Shown piece after piece: positions 44,445 to 52,975 of a stretch of DNA of 64,000 nt. Location of the stretch: the NCBI RefSeq assembly GCF_003952185.1, contig NZ_RXFS01000004.1:62001-126000 (forward strand), in the 5' to 3' direction. The stretch comes from Variovorax sp. 679. Lineage in GTDB: Bacteria > Pseudomonadota > Gammaproteobacteria > Burkholderiales > Burkholderiaceae_C. The number at the start of each line of letters is the position of its first letter. Positions within the stretch are counted from its first letter, which is position 1. The notes below the pieces were generated by a model. It ran no database searches, had not been told where the DNA came from, and saw only the letters and a program-made list of their open reading frames with translations. Position numbers and translations under genes: made by a program.

Positions 44445-45274
44445 AAGTCACGCAGGACATCGTCATCAACGGCCCGGTGTACGCCGACGTTCCGAAGCCG
44501 GCCTTCAGGCCCGGCCCGGCAGGCACGCACATCACGATCCGGGGGCTCACCAAGTACTTCGCGGGCTGGCCGCTGTACGAGAACTTCGACCTCGACATCC
44601 CGAAGCACGCGATCGTCTCGGTGTTCGGTCCCAACGGCTGCGGCAAGTCCACGCTCATCAACATGATCGCGGGGCTGATTCCCATCGACTCGGGCGAGAT
44701 CCTGTTCGACGGCAAGCAGCGCAAGGACACCAAGATCGGCTACGTGTTCCAGAACTACCGCGAGGCGATGTTCCCGTGGATGCGCACCATCGACAACATC
44801 GCGTATCCGCTGAAGCTCGAAGGGCGCAGCAAGGCCGAGGTCGACCGGCGCATGGAAGAGCTGGTGGCGTCCTTCGACGTGAAGTTCGACCTGAAACGCT
44901 TTCCTTACGAGCTCTCTGGCGGCCAGCAGCAGACCGCGTCGATCATGCGCGCGCTCGCGCCCAACCCCGAGGTGCTGTTTCTCGACGAGCCCTTCTCGGC
45001 GCTCGACTTCGAGATGACCCTCTTCATCCGCGAGAAGCTGCAGGAGGTGTTCATGCAGACCGGCACCACCATGCTGCTGGTGTCGCACGACCTCGAAGAA
45101 GCGGTGTACCTCGCCGACGAGGTGCTGCTGCTGACCAAGCGGCCCACCAAGGTCGCCGAGATATTGCGCTACGGCGATGCGCGCCCGCGCACTGTCGAGA
45201 CGCTGAGCACCGAGAGCTTCGTCGCCATGAAGAAGCTCAGCCTCGACATCTTCCAGCGCGAGGTCCGCCGGTAG
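44441..45274 (+). CDS. ABC transporter ATP-binding protein (NitT/TauT type)
   Basis: A 277-residue ATPase. Walker A is FGPNGCGKST, the Q-loop is YVFQNYREAMFPWM, the signature is LSGGQQQ, Walker B is VLFLDEPFSALD, and the H-loop is LVSHDLEEA. An N-terminal extension of about 30 residues precedes the ABC domain. It closes the importer set; an intergenic repeat begins 11 bases after its stop codon. Confidence 0.94.
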   Translation: MKVTQDIVINGPVYADVPKPAFRPGPAGTHITIRGLTKYFAGWPLYENFDLDIPKHAIVSVFGPNGCGKSTLINMIAGLIPIDSGEILFDGKQRKDTKIGYVFQNYREAMFPWMRTIDNIAYPLKLEGRSKAEVDRRMEELVASFDVKFDLKRFPYELSGGQQQTASIMRALAPNPEVLFLDEPFSALDFEMTLFIREKLQEVFMQTGTTMLLVSHDLEEAVYLADEVLLLTKRPTKVAEILRYGDARPRTVETLSTESFVAMKKLSLDIFQREVRR

Positions 45275-45285
45275 CATGGAAACCA

Positions 45286-45376
45286 CCCCCAGTCTTCGCG
45301 CACTTCGTGTCGCTTCGCCAACCCCCTCGCCGGGGGCAATACCAGCGGCCCGGCAAAGCCGGTTCCGCGGTATTTC
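45286..45376 (+). repeat. Intergenic GC-rich repeat, copy D
   Basis: Near-identical to copies B and E (CCCCCAGTCTTCGCG, CACTTCGTGT, CCCCCTCGCCGGGGG, GGCCCGGCAAAGCCGG, TTCCGCGG). It starts 11 bases after the ATPase stop codon, co-directional, and ends 15 bases before the AtzH-like start codon, so it could affect expression of that gene. Confidence 0.88.
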
Positions 45377-45391
45377 CGGATGGGACGTGTC

Positions 45392-45772
45392 ATGACGCAT
45401 GAGATCAACATCCCCGAGGTGCTCGCCGAAGTGCAGGCCGTGTTCGCGCGCTACGAGGCGGCGCTGGTCGGCAACGACCGCGCCACGCTCGACGAGCTCT
45501 TCTGGAACAGCCCGCACACGCTGCGCTACGGCTTCTCCGAGAACCACTACGGCCACGCCGACATCGCCGCCTTCCGCGCCTCGCTGCCCTTGCAGAGCCC
45601 GCCGCGCGAGCTGCTGCGCACCGTCATCACCACCTACGGCCGCGACTTCGCGACCGCGAACGTCGAGTTTCGCCGCGAAGGCAGCCGCCAGACCGGCCGC
45701 CAGAGCCAGACCTGGATGCGCACGGCCGAAGGCTGGCGCGTCGTCGCGGCCCACGTGAGCCTGCTCGGCTGA
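45392..45772 (+). CDS. atzH: AtzH-like protein (DUF3225, SnoaL/NTF2 fold)
   Basis: A 126-residue protein of the DUF3225/SnoaL_3 group. The characterised AtzH is proposed to convert 1,3-dicarboxyurea to allophanate, with a Tyr and an Arg 24 residues apart as key residues. Here Tyr21 (VFARYEAAL) and Arg45 (HTLRYGF) have that spacing. The C-terminus [13 protein letters not shown] is typical. AtzG and AtzE, the usual partners, are absent from the window, but atzF lies 2.8 kb upstream. An ATG at 45380 would add four residues. A weak terminator follows. Confidence 0.85.
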   Translation: MTHEINIPEVLAEVQAVFARYEAALVGNDRATLDELFWNSPHTLRYGFSENHYGHADIAAFRASLPLQSPPRELLRTVITTYGRDFATANVEFRREGSRQTGRQSQTWMRTAEGWRVVAAHVSLLG

Positions 45773-45795
45773 GCCCTCGGAAGGGCACGTTTTTT
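45773..45795 (+). terminator. Possible intrinsic terminator after the atzH-like gene
   Basis: A 5-base stem GCCCT-CGGA-AGGGC begins right after the stop codon and is followed, after three bases, by six T. The stem is short, so termination may be partial. It separates the atzF-atzH part from the second importer operon. Confidence 0.45.
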
Positions 45796-45825
45796 GCACC
45801 TCAACCTGTAACGGAGAAGAAAGCC

Positions 45826-46950
45826 ATGACCAGCCATTTCAATCGCCGCGATTCGCTCAAGACCCTTGCCGCGTTGGGCGCGGCCGGCAGCCTCGGGAGC
45901 TGGAGCTCGCTTGCCAGCGCACAGGCCAAGCCCAAGCCGCTCACCGTCGGCGTGATCTACGTCGGCGCGCGCGACGACTACGGCTACAACCAGGCGCACG
46001 CCATGGCCGCCGCCGAGATCAAGAAGCTGCCCGGCGTGAAGGTGGTGGAAGAAGAGAACGTGCCCGAGACCGCCGCCGTGCAGAAGACCATGGCCGGCAT
46101 GATCTCGCAGGACGGCGCGGGGCTGCTCTTTCCCACCTCGTTCGGCTACTTCGATCCGCACATCCTGGCGGTCGCGCCCAAGAACCCCGACGTGCGCTTC
46201 TCGCACTGCGGCGGCCTCTGGACCGAGGGCAAGCACCCGAAGAACGTCGGCAGCTTCTTCGGCTACATCGACGAGTGCCAGTACCTCAACGGCGTGATCG
46301 CCGCGCACATGACGAAGAGCAACAAGATCGCCTTCGTCGCCGCCAAGCCCATTCCGCAGGTGCTGCGCAACATCAACGCATTCACGCTCGGCGCGCGCTC
46401 GGTCAAGCCGAACATCACCTGCAGCGTGATCTTCACGGGCGACTGGTCGATGGCGGTGAAGGAAGCCGAGGCCACCAACAGCCTGGCCGACCAGGGTTGC
46501 GACGTGTTCACCATGCACGTGGACGGCCCCAAGGTTGTAGTCGAGACGGCAGCCAAGCGCGGCAAGATGGTCTGCGGCTACCACGCGAGCCAGGCCAAGC
46601 TGGCGCCGAACGCCTACCTCACCGGCGCGGAGTGGAACTGGCTCACCGCCTACAAGACAGTCATCGAGGCCGCGCAGACCGGCAAGCCGCACCCCAACTT
46701 CCTGCGCGGCGGGCTGAAGGAGGGCTACGTGAAGATGTCGGCCTACGGCTCCATGGTGCCCGACGCCGCGAAGAAGCATGCCGACGAGATCAAGGCGAAG
46801 ATGATCGCGGGCAGCTTCGACATCTTCAAGGACGGCATCAAGGACAACAAGGGCGCGGTCGTGGTGCCGGCGGGCAAGGTGCTGAAGCAGACCGACCTCG
46901 AGCTCGAGAAGATGAACTACCTGGTCGAAGGCGTCGTGGGTCAGGTCTGA
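45826..46950 (+). CDS. BMP family ABC transporter substrate-binding protein
   Basis: A 374-residue periplasmic receptor of the basic membrane protein group, whose known members bind nucleosides or nucleobases. The N-terminus has a twin-arginine-like signal (FNRRDSLKTLAALG) ending at SLASAQ. The GVIYVGARDDYGYNQAHAMAA stretch, TSFGYFDPHILAVA and CGGLWTEGKHPKNVGSFFGYIDECQYLNG are family hallmarks. It heads an operon with two permeases, a biuret-hydrolase-like gene and a dual ATPase. A biuret- or ureide-type ligand is inferred from this context. Confidence 0.9.
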   Translation: MTSHFNRRDSLKTLAALGAAGSLGSWSSLASAQAKPKPLTVGVIYVGARDDYGYNQAHAMAAAEIKKLPGVKVVEEENVPETAAVQKTMAGMISQDGAGLLFPTSFGYFDPHILAVAPKNPDVRFSHCGGLWTEGKHPKNVGSFFGYIDECQYLNGVIAAHMTKSNKIAFVAAKPIPQVLRNINAFTLGARSVKPNITCSVIFTGDWSMAVKEAEATNSLADQGCDVFTMHVDGPKVVVETAAKRGKMVCGYHASQAKLAPNAYLTGAEWNWLTAYKTVIEAAQTGKPHPNFLRGGLKEGYVKMSAYGSMVPDAAKKHADEIKAKMIAGSFDIFKDGIKDNKGAVVVPAGKVLKQTDLELEKMNYLVEGVVGQV

Positions 46951-46981
46951 GCCGCACGAAGAGCATCGACAGATCATCGCC

Positions 46982-48043
46982 ATGCGTCACGCGCTCAAGG
47001 AGTTCTCCCTGCCGGTGTTCGCCATCGCGGCGGCGCTGTTGCTGTTCGGGCTGGTGGCCGCCTTCGCCGGCGTCGACGCGGTGGATGTGTGGACCACGCT
47101 GTTCAAGGGCGCGTTCGGCGACTGGTTCTCGTGGCAGAACACGCTGCAGCGCGCCGCGCCGCTGATGCTCACCGCGTTGTGCGTGGCATTGCCGGCGCGT
47201 GCAGGGCTGATCATCATCGGCGGCGAGGGCTCGCTGGTGCTGGGCGGGCTGGCCTGCGCCGCGCTGGCGCATGCGGTGCCGCTGCCGGGCAACGTCTTCG
47301 GCACGGCGATCGTGTGCATCGCGGGCGCCGTTGCCGGCGCGTTGTGGATCATGCTCGCGGGCTGGCTGCGCCAGTACCGGGGCATCAACGAGACCATCAG
47401 CAGCCTGCTGCTGGCCTACATCGCCATCGGCATCTTCAAGCATCTGGTCGAAGGGCCGCTGCGCGACCCCGCGAGCCTCAACAAGCCCTCCACCTACGCG
47501 CTCAACGACGGGCTGCTGATCGGCGGCATCGGCGGTTCCGACGTGCACTGGGGGCTGGTGGTCGGCGTCGTGGCTTGCCTGGGGCTCGGCTGGTGGCTGC
47601 GCGCCACGGCCTCGGGCTTCTCGGTGCGCGTGGTGGGCGGCAATCCACGCACCGCGCAGCTCGTGGGGCTGCCGGCCACGCGGCTCATTCTTTCGGCCTG
47701 CGGGCTCGGCGGCGCATGCGCCGGGCTGGCGGGCGCCATCGAGGTGGCGGCGGTGCACACCAATGCGAACGCCTCGCTGATCGCGGGCTATGGCTACGCG
47801 GGCATCCTGGTGTCGTTCATCGCGCGGCACAACCCGGTGGCCATCGTGCCGGTGGCGATCCTGTTCGGTGGCTTCGGCGCGGCGGGCAGCCTGTTGCAGC
47901 GGCGGCTGGGCCTGCCCGATGCGTCGGTGCTGGTGCTGCAGGGCATCGCCTTCGTGCTGATCCTCGCGAGCGAGGGGCTGCGCACGGTCGACTGGAAGAA
48001 GTTCGGTGACCGCATGCTGCCCGAAGCCAGGAGCTACACATGA
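46982..48043 (+). CDS. ABC transporter permease (nucleoside/BMP type, first subunit)
   Basis: A 353-residue membrane protein of the BPD_transp_2 family with about 10 segments. The [38 protein letters not shown] segment and [33 protein letters not shown] are family signatures. It overlaps the second permease gene by ATGA (48040-48043). It works with the BMP receptor and the dual ATPase at 49667. Confidence 0.92.
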   Translation: MRHALKEFSLPVFAIAAALLLFGLVAAFAGVDAVDVWTTLFKGAFGDWFSWQNTLQRAAPLMLTALCVALPARAGLIIIGGEGSLVLGGLACAALAHAVPLPGNVFGTAIVCIAGAVAGALWIMLAGWLRQYRGINETISSLLLAYIAIGIFKHLVEGPLRDPASLNKPSTYALNDGLLIGGIGGSDVHWGLVVGVVACLGLGWWLRATASGFSVRVVGGNPRTAQLVGLPATRLILSACGLGGACAGLAGAIEVAAVHTNANASLIAGYGYAGILVSFIARHNPVAIVPVAILFGGFGAAGSLLQRRLGLPDASVLVLQGIAFVLILASEGLRTVDWKKFGDRMLPEARSYT

Positions 48044-48963
48044 CGGCCGACCAGTGGATCGCGCTGCTCGCCGGCATCGTCGGCGGTGCGCTGCGCGTGG
48101 GCGCGCCGTTTCTCTTCGTGAGCCTGGGCGAGTGCCTCACCGAGAAGTCGGGCCGCATCAACCTCGGGCTCGAAGGCGTGCTGGTGCTGTCGGCCATGGC
48201 GGCCTTCGGCGGGGCCTACCTCACCGATTCCGCATGGCTCGGCGTGCTGATCGGCGCGCTGGCCGGCGCCGCGCTCGCGCTGCTGCACGGGCTGCTGTGT
48301 TCGCTCGATCGCGTGAACGACGTGGCGACCGGCATCGCGCTGATGCTGCTCGGCACGGGGCTCGCTTTCTACCTGGGCAAGCCGCTCATCCAGCCGCAGG
48401 CGCCGCAGATTCCCGCGATTCCGCTGGGCTTCTGGAGCGACAACCCGGTGGTGCGGTCTGCCCTGCAGCTCAATGCGCTGGTGCCTGTCGGCGTGGCGCT
48501 AGCGGTGCTGCTGTGGTGGGGCTTCGCTCGCACGCGCGCGGGGCTGCTGGTGCGCATGGCGGGCGATTCGGCGCAGGCCACGCGCGCGCTCGGCTACTCG
48601 GTCTCGGGCCTGCGCATCGCGGCCACCACCGCTGGCGGCTTCATTGCCGGGCTGGGCGGCGCATCGCTCACGCTGTTCTATCCGGGCAGCTGGAACGAAG
48701 GCATCTCCAGTGGGCAGGGCCTGATCGCGGTGGCGCTGGTGATCTTCGCGCGCTGGAGCCCGCTGCGATGCGTGGGCGCGGCGCTGCTCTTCGGCGGCGC
48801 TGGTGCCATCGGGCCGGCGCTGCAGTCCATCGGCATCGGCTGGGGCTACCACCTCTTCAACACCGTGCCTTACGTGCTCACGCTGGTGATCCTGGTGTTC
48901 ACCTGCAAGCCGGGCAGCGCGGCCGCCGGCAGCCCCGGCGAACTTTCATCGACAAGGAGCTGA
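48040..48963 (+). CDS. ABC transporter permease (nucleoside/BMP type, second subunit)
   Basis: A 307-residue membrane protein with about 8-10 segments. The [29 protein letters not shown] motif and [34 protein letters not shown] are typical of the second permease of nucleoside-type importers. A biuret-hydrolase-like gene starts 5 bases after its stop codon. Confidence 0.92.
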   Translation: MTADQWIALLAGIVGGALRVGAPFLFVSLGECLTEKSGRINLGLEGVLVLSAMAAFGGAYLTDSAWLGVLIGALAGAALALLHGLLCSLDRVNDVATGIALMLLGTGLAFYLGKPLIQPQAPQIPAIPLGFWSDNPVVRSALQLNALVPVGVALAVLLWWGFARTRAGLLVRMAGDSAQATRALGYSVSGLRIAATTAGGFIAGLGGASLTLFYPGSWNEGISSGQGLIAVALVIFARWSPLRCVGAALLFGGAGAIGPALQSIGIGWGYHLFNTVPYVLTLVILVFTCKPGSAAAGSPGELSSTRS

Positions 48964-48968
48964 ATGCC

Positions 48969-49661
48969 ATGACGACAAAGACCGTCGCCGCCGAGCCCTA
49001 CGCCTGGCCCTACAACGCGAACATGCGCCCCGACAACACCGCGCTCGTCGTCATCGACATGCAGACCGACTTCTGCGGCAAGGGCGGGTATGTCGACGTG
49101 ATGGGCTACGACCTCTCGCTGGTGCAGGCGCCCATCCAGCCGATCGCGCGCACGCTGGCGGCGCTGCGGCCGCTGGGCTATCACATCATCCATACGCGAG
49201 AGGGCCACCGGCCCGACCTGGGCGACCTGCCGGCCAACAAGCGCTGGCGCTCGCGGCAGATCGGCGCGAACGGTGTGGGCATCGGCGACGACGGGCCCTG
49301 CGGGCGAATCCTGGTGCGCGGCGAGCCGGGCTGGGAAATCATTCCGGAGCTGGCGCCGCTGCCGGGCGAGGTGGTGATCGACAAGCCCGGCAAGGGCTCG
49401 TTCTATGCGACCGACCTGGAGCTGATCCTGCGCACGCGCGGCATCGAGAACATCATCCTCGCGGGCATCACGACGGACGTGTGCGTGCACACCACGATGC
49501 GCGACGCCAACGACCGGGGCTTCGAGTGCCTGCTGCTGTCGGACTGCACGGCCGCCACGGACTACGGCAACCACCTCGCCGCGCTGAAGATGATCACGAT
49601 GCAGGGCGGCGTGTTCGGCGCGCACGCCACCTCGCAGGCGCTGCTGGCTGCGCTGGACTGA
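48969..49661 (+). CDS. biuH: Biuret amidohydrolase-like isochorismatase-fold hydrolase
   Basis: A 230-residue cysteine hydrolase. The Asp-Lys-Cys triad is Asp30 (VVIDMQTDF), Lys139 (IDKPGKGSF) and Cys171 (TTDVCVHT). The segments [39 protein letters not shown] and [17 protein letters not shown] closely resemble, from recall, the characterised rhizobial biuret hydrolase, which yields allophanate and ammonia. It lies between the permease and ATPase genes of an importer, and allophanate hydrolase is encoded upstream, so the two steps form a complete route. Ureidoacrylate hydrolase (RutB-like) is the main alternative; no other rut genes are present. Confidence 0.85.
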   Translation: MTTKTVAAEPYAWPYNANMRPDNTALVVIDMQTDFCGKGGYVDVMGYDLSLVQAPIQPIARTLAALRPLGYHIIHTREGHRPDLGDLPANKRWRSRQIGANGVGIGDDGPCGRILVRGEPGWEIIPELAPLPGEVVIDKPGKGSFYATDLELILRTRGIENIILAGITTDVCVHTTMRDANDRGFECLLLSDCTAATDYGNHLAALKMITMQGGVFGAHATSQALLAALD

Positions 49662-49666
49662 CTGCG

Positions 49667-51259
49667 ATGGGCCTCGCTGTCTCTCCCCACTCCATTGGCG
49701 GCCTGCCCGCGGGCACGGGCGCACTCGCGCTCGACACCTACGAACTCACCAAGCGCTTCGGCGACTTCACCGCGATGGACCGCGTGACGATGCGCGTCGA
49801 GCCCGGAACGGTGCATGCACTGCTCGGCGAGAACGGCGCGGGAAAGAGCACGCTGGTGAAGTGCGTGGCCGGGTTCCAGCGCGCCGAAGAGGGCAGCATC
49901 CTGATCGATGGGCGCGAGCAGGACATCGCCAACCCGATCGTGGCGCGCGCGCTGGGCATCGGCATGGTCTACCAGCACTTCACGCTGGCACCGGGCATGA
50001 CGGTGGCGGAAAACCTGCTGCTCGCAGGCGGCAAGACGCCCGCGCTGATCGACTGGAAGAGAAAGCGCTCGGAGCTGGAGGCGTTCCTGGCGACCACGCC
50101 GTTCAGCCTCGACCTCGACGTGCGGCCTTCGGAGCTTGCGGCGGGCGAGAAGCAGAAGCTCGAACTGCTCAAGCAGCTGTATCTGAAGCCGCGCCTCCTG
50201 ATCCTCGACGAGCCGACCTCGGTGCTCACGCCGCAGGAGGCCGACGAGGTGCTGGGCCATGTGCGTGAGTTCGCGCGCAGCGGGCTGTGCACGGTGCTCA
50301 TCATCACGCACAAGTTCCGCGAGGTGATGGAGTACGCGGACAGCGTGACGGTGCTGCGGCGGGGCAAGGCGGTGCATCACTGCCGCGTGGACCAGACCAG
50401 TCCGGCGCAGCTGGCGCAGGCCATGATGGGCGGCGAGCAGATCGCTTCGTCGCCCGCGCAGGGGGCGGCCGACAGGAAGCCGGTGGCCGCCGGTGCGCCG
50501 GTCGCGCTGGAGGTCGAGGGCCTGAAGGCGCAGGGCGATCGTGGCACGCTGGCGCTGCATGACCTGGGTCTGTCTGTTCGCGCGGGGGAGATCCTCGGCG
50601 TGGCTGGTGTTTCCGGCAACGGGCAGCGCGAGCTTGTGGAGGCGCTTGTCGGGCAGCGTCCGCGCCTTGCGGGCAAGGTCACGGTGATGGGGCAGCCCTA
50701 CGGGGCGCATCGCGCGGAGAACCGCGAGCTCAAGGTCCGCAGCCTTCCCGAGGAGCCGTTGCGCAACGCCTGCGTGGGCGATCTCAGCGTCGCGGAGAAC
50801 ATGGCCTTGCGCGACTTCGACCAGCCGCCGCTGTCGCGCGGTGGCGTGCTGAACTTTCCCCGCTGGCGCAGCCGGGCGCGTGAATGGATCGCCGAGTACG
50901 GCGTGAAGACTCGGGGCGAGGGTGCGCCTATCCGCAGCCTCTCGGGCGGCAACGTGCAGCGCGCGGTGCTGGCACGGGAGCTGGCGGGCGACATCAACGT
51001 GCTGATCGCGGCGAATCCGGTGTTCGGGCTGGACTTCGCCGCCGTCGCGGAGATCCATTCGCGGATCGTGCAGGTCCGGGAGAAGGGTGGGGCGGTGCTG
51101 CTGATCAGCGAAGACCTCGACGAGCTGCTGGAACTGGCAGACCGCATCGTGGTGATGAGCGAGGGGCGGATCGTGTTCGAGACTTCGGCTTCTGGAGCGG
51201 AGCGACATGTGATCGGGGCGCACATGGGTGGCGGGCACCAGCTGGAGGCTGCTGCATGA
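49667..51259 (+). CDS. ABC transporter dual ATP-binding protein (nucleoside/BMP type)
   Basis: A 530-residue protein with two ABC domains. The first has Walker A GENGAGKST and Walker B LLILDEPTSVLTPQE; its signature region is SELAAGEKQKLEL. The second has a degenerate loop GVSGNGQRELVEAL, a LSGGNVQRAVLARELAG signature and IAANPVFGLDFAAVAEIH in place of a canonical Walker B, as usual for YufO/RbsA-type ATPases. It energises the two permeases upstream and follows biuH after 5 bases. Confidence 0.93.
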   Translation: MGLAVSPHSIGGLPAGTGALALDTYELTKRFGDFTAMDRVTMRVEPGTVHALLGENGAGKSTLVKCVAGFQRAEEGSILIDGREQDIANPIVARALGIGMVYQHFTLAPGMTVAENLLLAGGKTPALIDWKRKRSELEAFLATTPFSLDLDVRPSELAAGEKQKLELLKQLYLKPRLLILDEPTSVLTPQEADEVLGHVREFARSGLCTVLIITHKFREVMEYADSVTVLRRGKAVHHCRVDQTSPAQLAQAMMGGEQIASSPAQGAADRKPVAAGAPVALEVEGLKAQGDRGTLALHDLGLSVRAGEILGVAGVSGNGQRELVEALVGQRPRLAGKVTVMGQPYGAHRAENRELKVRSLPEEPLRNACVGDLSVAENMALRDFDQPPLSRGGVLNFPRWRSRAREWIAEYGVKTRGEGAPIRSLSGGNVQRAVLARELAGDINVLIAANPVFGLDFAAVAEIHSRIVQVREKGGAVLLISEDLDELLELADRIVVMSEGRIVFETSASGAERHVIGAHMGGGHQLEAAA

Positions 51260-51299
51260 GTGCACTGTTGATCGCTTGGGCAGCGCCCGGCGAGCGGCA

Positions 51300-51480
51300 C
51301 GGCCCGGCCGCCCCCACTATGCCGGCCGCTTCGCGGCTCCCCTGCGGTGCTCGCGTTTCGCGGGGTCTCGCAGAACTCGCTTCGCTCAAACAGCTGCGAG
51401 CCCTGATCCGCGAAACGCTGCGCTCCTCGGCGGCACAGAGGGGGCGGCCAAGCCGCGCCGCTCGCCGGGCTTTGTCGTGG
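51300..51480. repeat. Large nested inverted repeat between ABC ATPase and hydrolase genes
   Basis: An 11-base inverted repeat, GCGTTTCGCGG at 51353-51363 and CCGCGAAACGC at 51408-51418, encloses a second pair, CTCGCAG at 51367-51373 and CTGCGAG at 51394-51400. The flanks (GCCGGCCGCTTCGCGG and GCCAAGCCGCGCCGCTC) are also GC-rich and partly symmetric. It lies in the 259-base gap and contains no gene. It differs from the A-F repeat family. Confidence 0.7.
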
Positions 51481-51518
51481 GGTGATTGCCGTAGCCCTGG
51501 AAACTCGCGAGGCCGAGC

Positions 51519-52187
51519 ATGCGCATAGAGCCAGCCAATCCGTTTCCCTACGAGTTCGACATCGGCCGCACTGCGCTCGTGCTGATCGACATGCAGCGCG
51601 ACTTCATCGAGCCTGGCGGCTTCGGTGAGACGCTGGGCAATGACGTGTCGCTGCTCGAAGCCATCGTCCCCGCGACGAAGGCGGTGTTGCAGGCATGGCG
51701 GCAAGCCGGTGGCCTCGTCGTGCATACGCGGGAAGCGCACAAGGCCGATCTTTCCGACTGCCCACCCGCCAAGCGCAATCGCGGCAACCCCACGCTGCGT
51801 ATCGGCGATGAAGGGCCGATGGGCCGCATCCTCGTCGCGGGCGAGCCGGGCAACCAGATCATCGAGGCGCTCGCGCCCGTCGAGGGCGAGATCGTGATCG
51901 ACAAGCCGGGCAAGGGCGCGTTCTACGCCACCGGCCTGCACGAGTTGCTGCAAGCGCGCGGCATCACCCACCTGCTGTTCGGTGGCGTCACGACCGAGGT
52001 CTGCGTGCAGACCAGCATGCGCGAAGCCAACGATCGCGGCTACGACAGCCTGTTGCTGGAAGACTGCACCGAAAGCTATTTCCCGGCGTTCAAGGCGGCC
52101 ACGCTCGACATGGTGCGCGCACAGGGCGCCATCGTCGGCTGGACGGCGCAGGGTACCGCGCTGCTTGCGGCGCTGAAGAGTCCGTAG
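51519..52187 (+). CDS. Isochorismatase-fold cysteine hydrolase, second paralog (triuret/ureide hydrolase candidate)
   Basis: A 222-residue hydrolase with the triad Asp24 (VLIDMQRDF), Lys129 (IDKPGKGAF) and Cys162 (TTEVCVQT). It shares the layout of the biuH-like protein but differs in the substrate-lining N-terminus and the C-terminal [11 protein letters not shown] segment. Family members hydrolyse biuret, triuret, ureidoacrylate or N-carbamoyl compounds. Next to biuH, a larger condensed urea such as triuret is a reasonable guess. Its stop codon overlaps the GntR start (TAGTG). Confidence 0.85.
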   Translation: MRIEPANPFPYEFDIGRTALVLIDMQRDFIEPGGFGETLGNDVSLLEAIVPATKAVLQAWRQAGGLVVHTREAHKADLSDCPPAKRNRGNPTLRIGDEGPMGRILVAGEPGNQIIEALAPVEGEIVIDKPGKGAFYATGLHELLQARGITHLLFGGVTTEVCVQTSMREANDRGYDSLLLEDCTESYFPAFKAATLDMVRAQGAIVGWTAQGTALLAALKSP

Positions 52188-52966
52188 TGACACCGACGCC
52201 AGCGACTAACATTCCATCCGTGTCTACCGTTCGCCCCCGCTCCGAAGCTTCCGCTCCTGCCCCCGCCGATGCGGCCGTCTTCCGTACGCGGGCCGACGAG
52301 GTCTACGCGCAGCTCAAGCGCGACGTGGCCGATTTCATCCTCGTGCCCGGCGACCGCTTCACCGAGAGCGAGATCAGCGACCGGCTCGGCGTTTCGCGCA
52401 CGCCGGTGCGGCAGGCGCTCTTCAGGCTGCAGCAGGAGGGCTTCGTCGAGGTGCTCTTCCGCAGCGGCTGGCGCGTGCTGCCCTTCGACTTCGACCAGTT
52501 CGAGCAGCTCTACGACCTGCGCATGGTGCTGGAGACCACCGCCGTGCACCGCCTGTGCGAGACCGACCGCCACATCGACCGCGCCCTGCTGGACACGCTG
52601 GCCGACATCTGGCTGGTGCCCGTGGCGCAGCGCAGCGCCGACATGGCGCAGGTGGCGCAGTGGGACGAGGCTTTTCACTGCGCGCTCGTGGCCGCCGCCG
52701 GCAATGCCGAGATGGCGCGCGTGCACGGCGACGTGACCGACCGCATCCGCATCATCCGCCGGCTCGACTTCACCAAGCAGCCGCGCATCGACGCCACCTA
52801 CGACGAGCACGCGAAGATCCTGAAGGCCGTGCGCGCGAACCGCGGCGACCAGGCCGCGATGCTGCTGCGCGCGCACATCGAGACCAGCCAGGCCGAGGTG
52901 CGCAAGATCACGCTGCACCAGGTGCATCTGGCGCGGCATGCGGGGAAGGCTTCGGGCCCGCGCTGA
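52187..52966 (+). CDS. GntR family transcriptional regulator (FCD/FadR subfamily)
   Basis: A 259-residue regulator starting at GTG that overlaps the preceding TAG stop by one base. The winged helix reads FTESEISDRLGVSRTPVRQALFRLQQEGFVEV; an all-helical FCD effector domain follows, with RMVLETTAVHRL, and His residues in FHCALVAAAGN and YDEHAKILKAVRA that usually bind a metal. It is the last gene of the nitrogen-salvage run and is the likely regulator. The effector is unknown. Confidence 0.9.
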   Translation: MTPTPATNIPSVSTVRPRSEASAPAPADAAVFRTRADEVYAQLKRDVADFILVPGDRFTESEISDRLGVSRTPVRQALFRLQQEGFVEVLFRSGWRVLPFDFDQFEQLYDLRMVLETTAVHRLCETDRHIDRALLDTLADIWLVPVAQRSADMAQVAQWDEAFHCALVAAAGNAEMARVHGDVTDRIRIIRRLDFTKQPRIDATYDEHAKILKAVRANRGDQAAMLLRAHIETSQAEVRKITLHQVHLARHAGKASGPR

Positions 52967-52975
52967 ACGGCTGCT

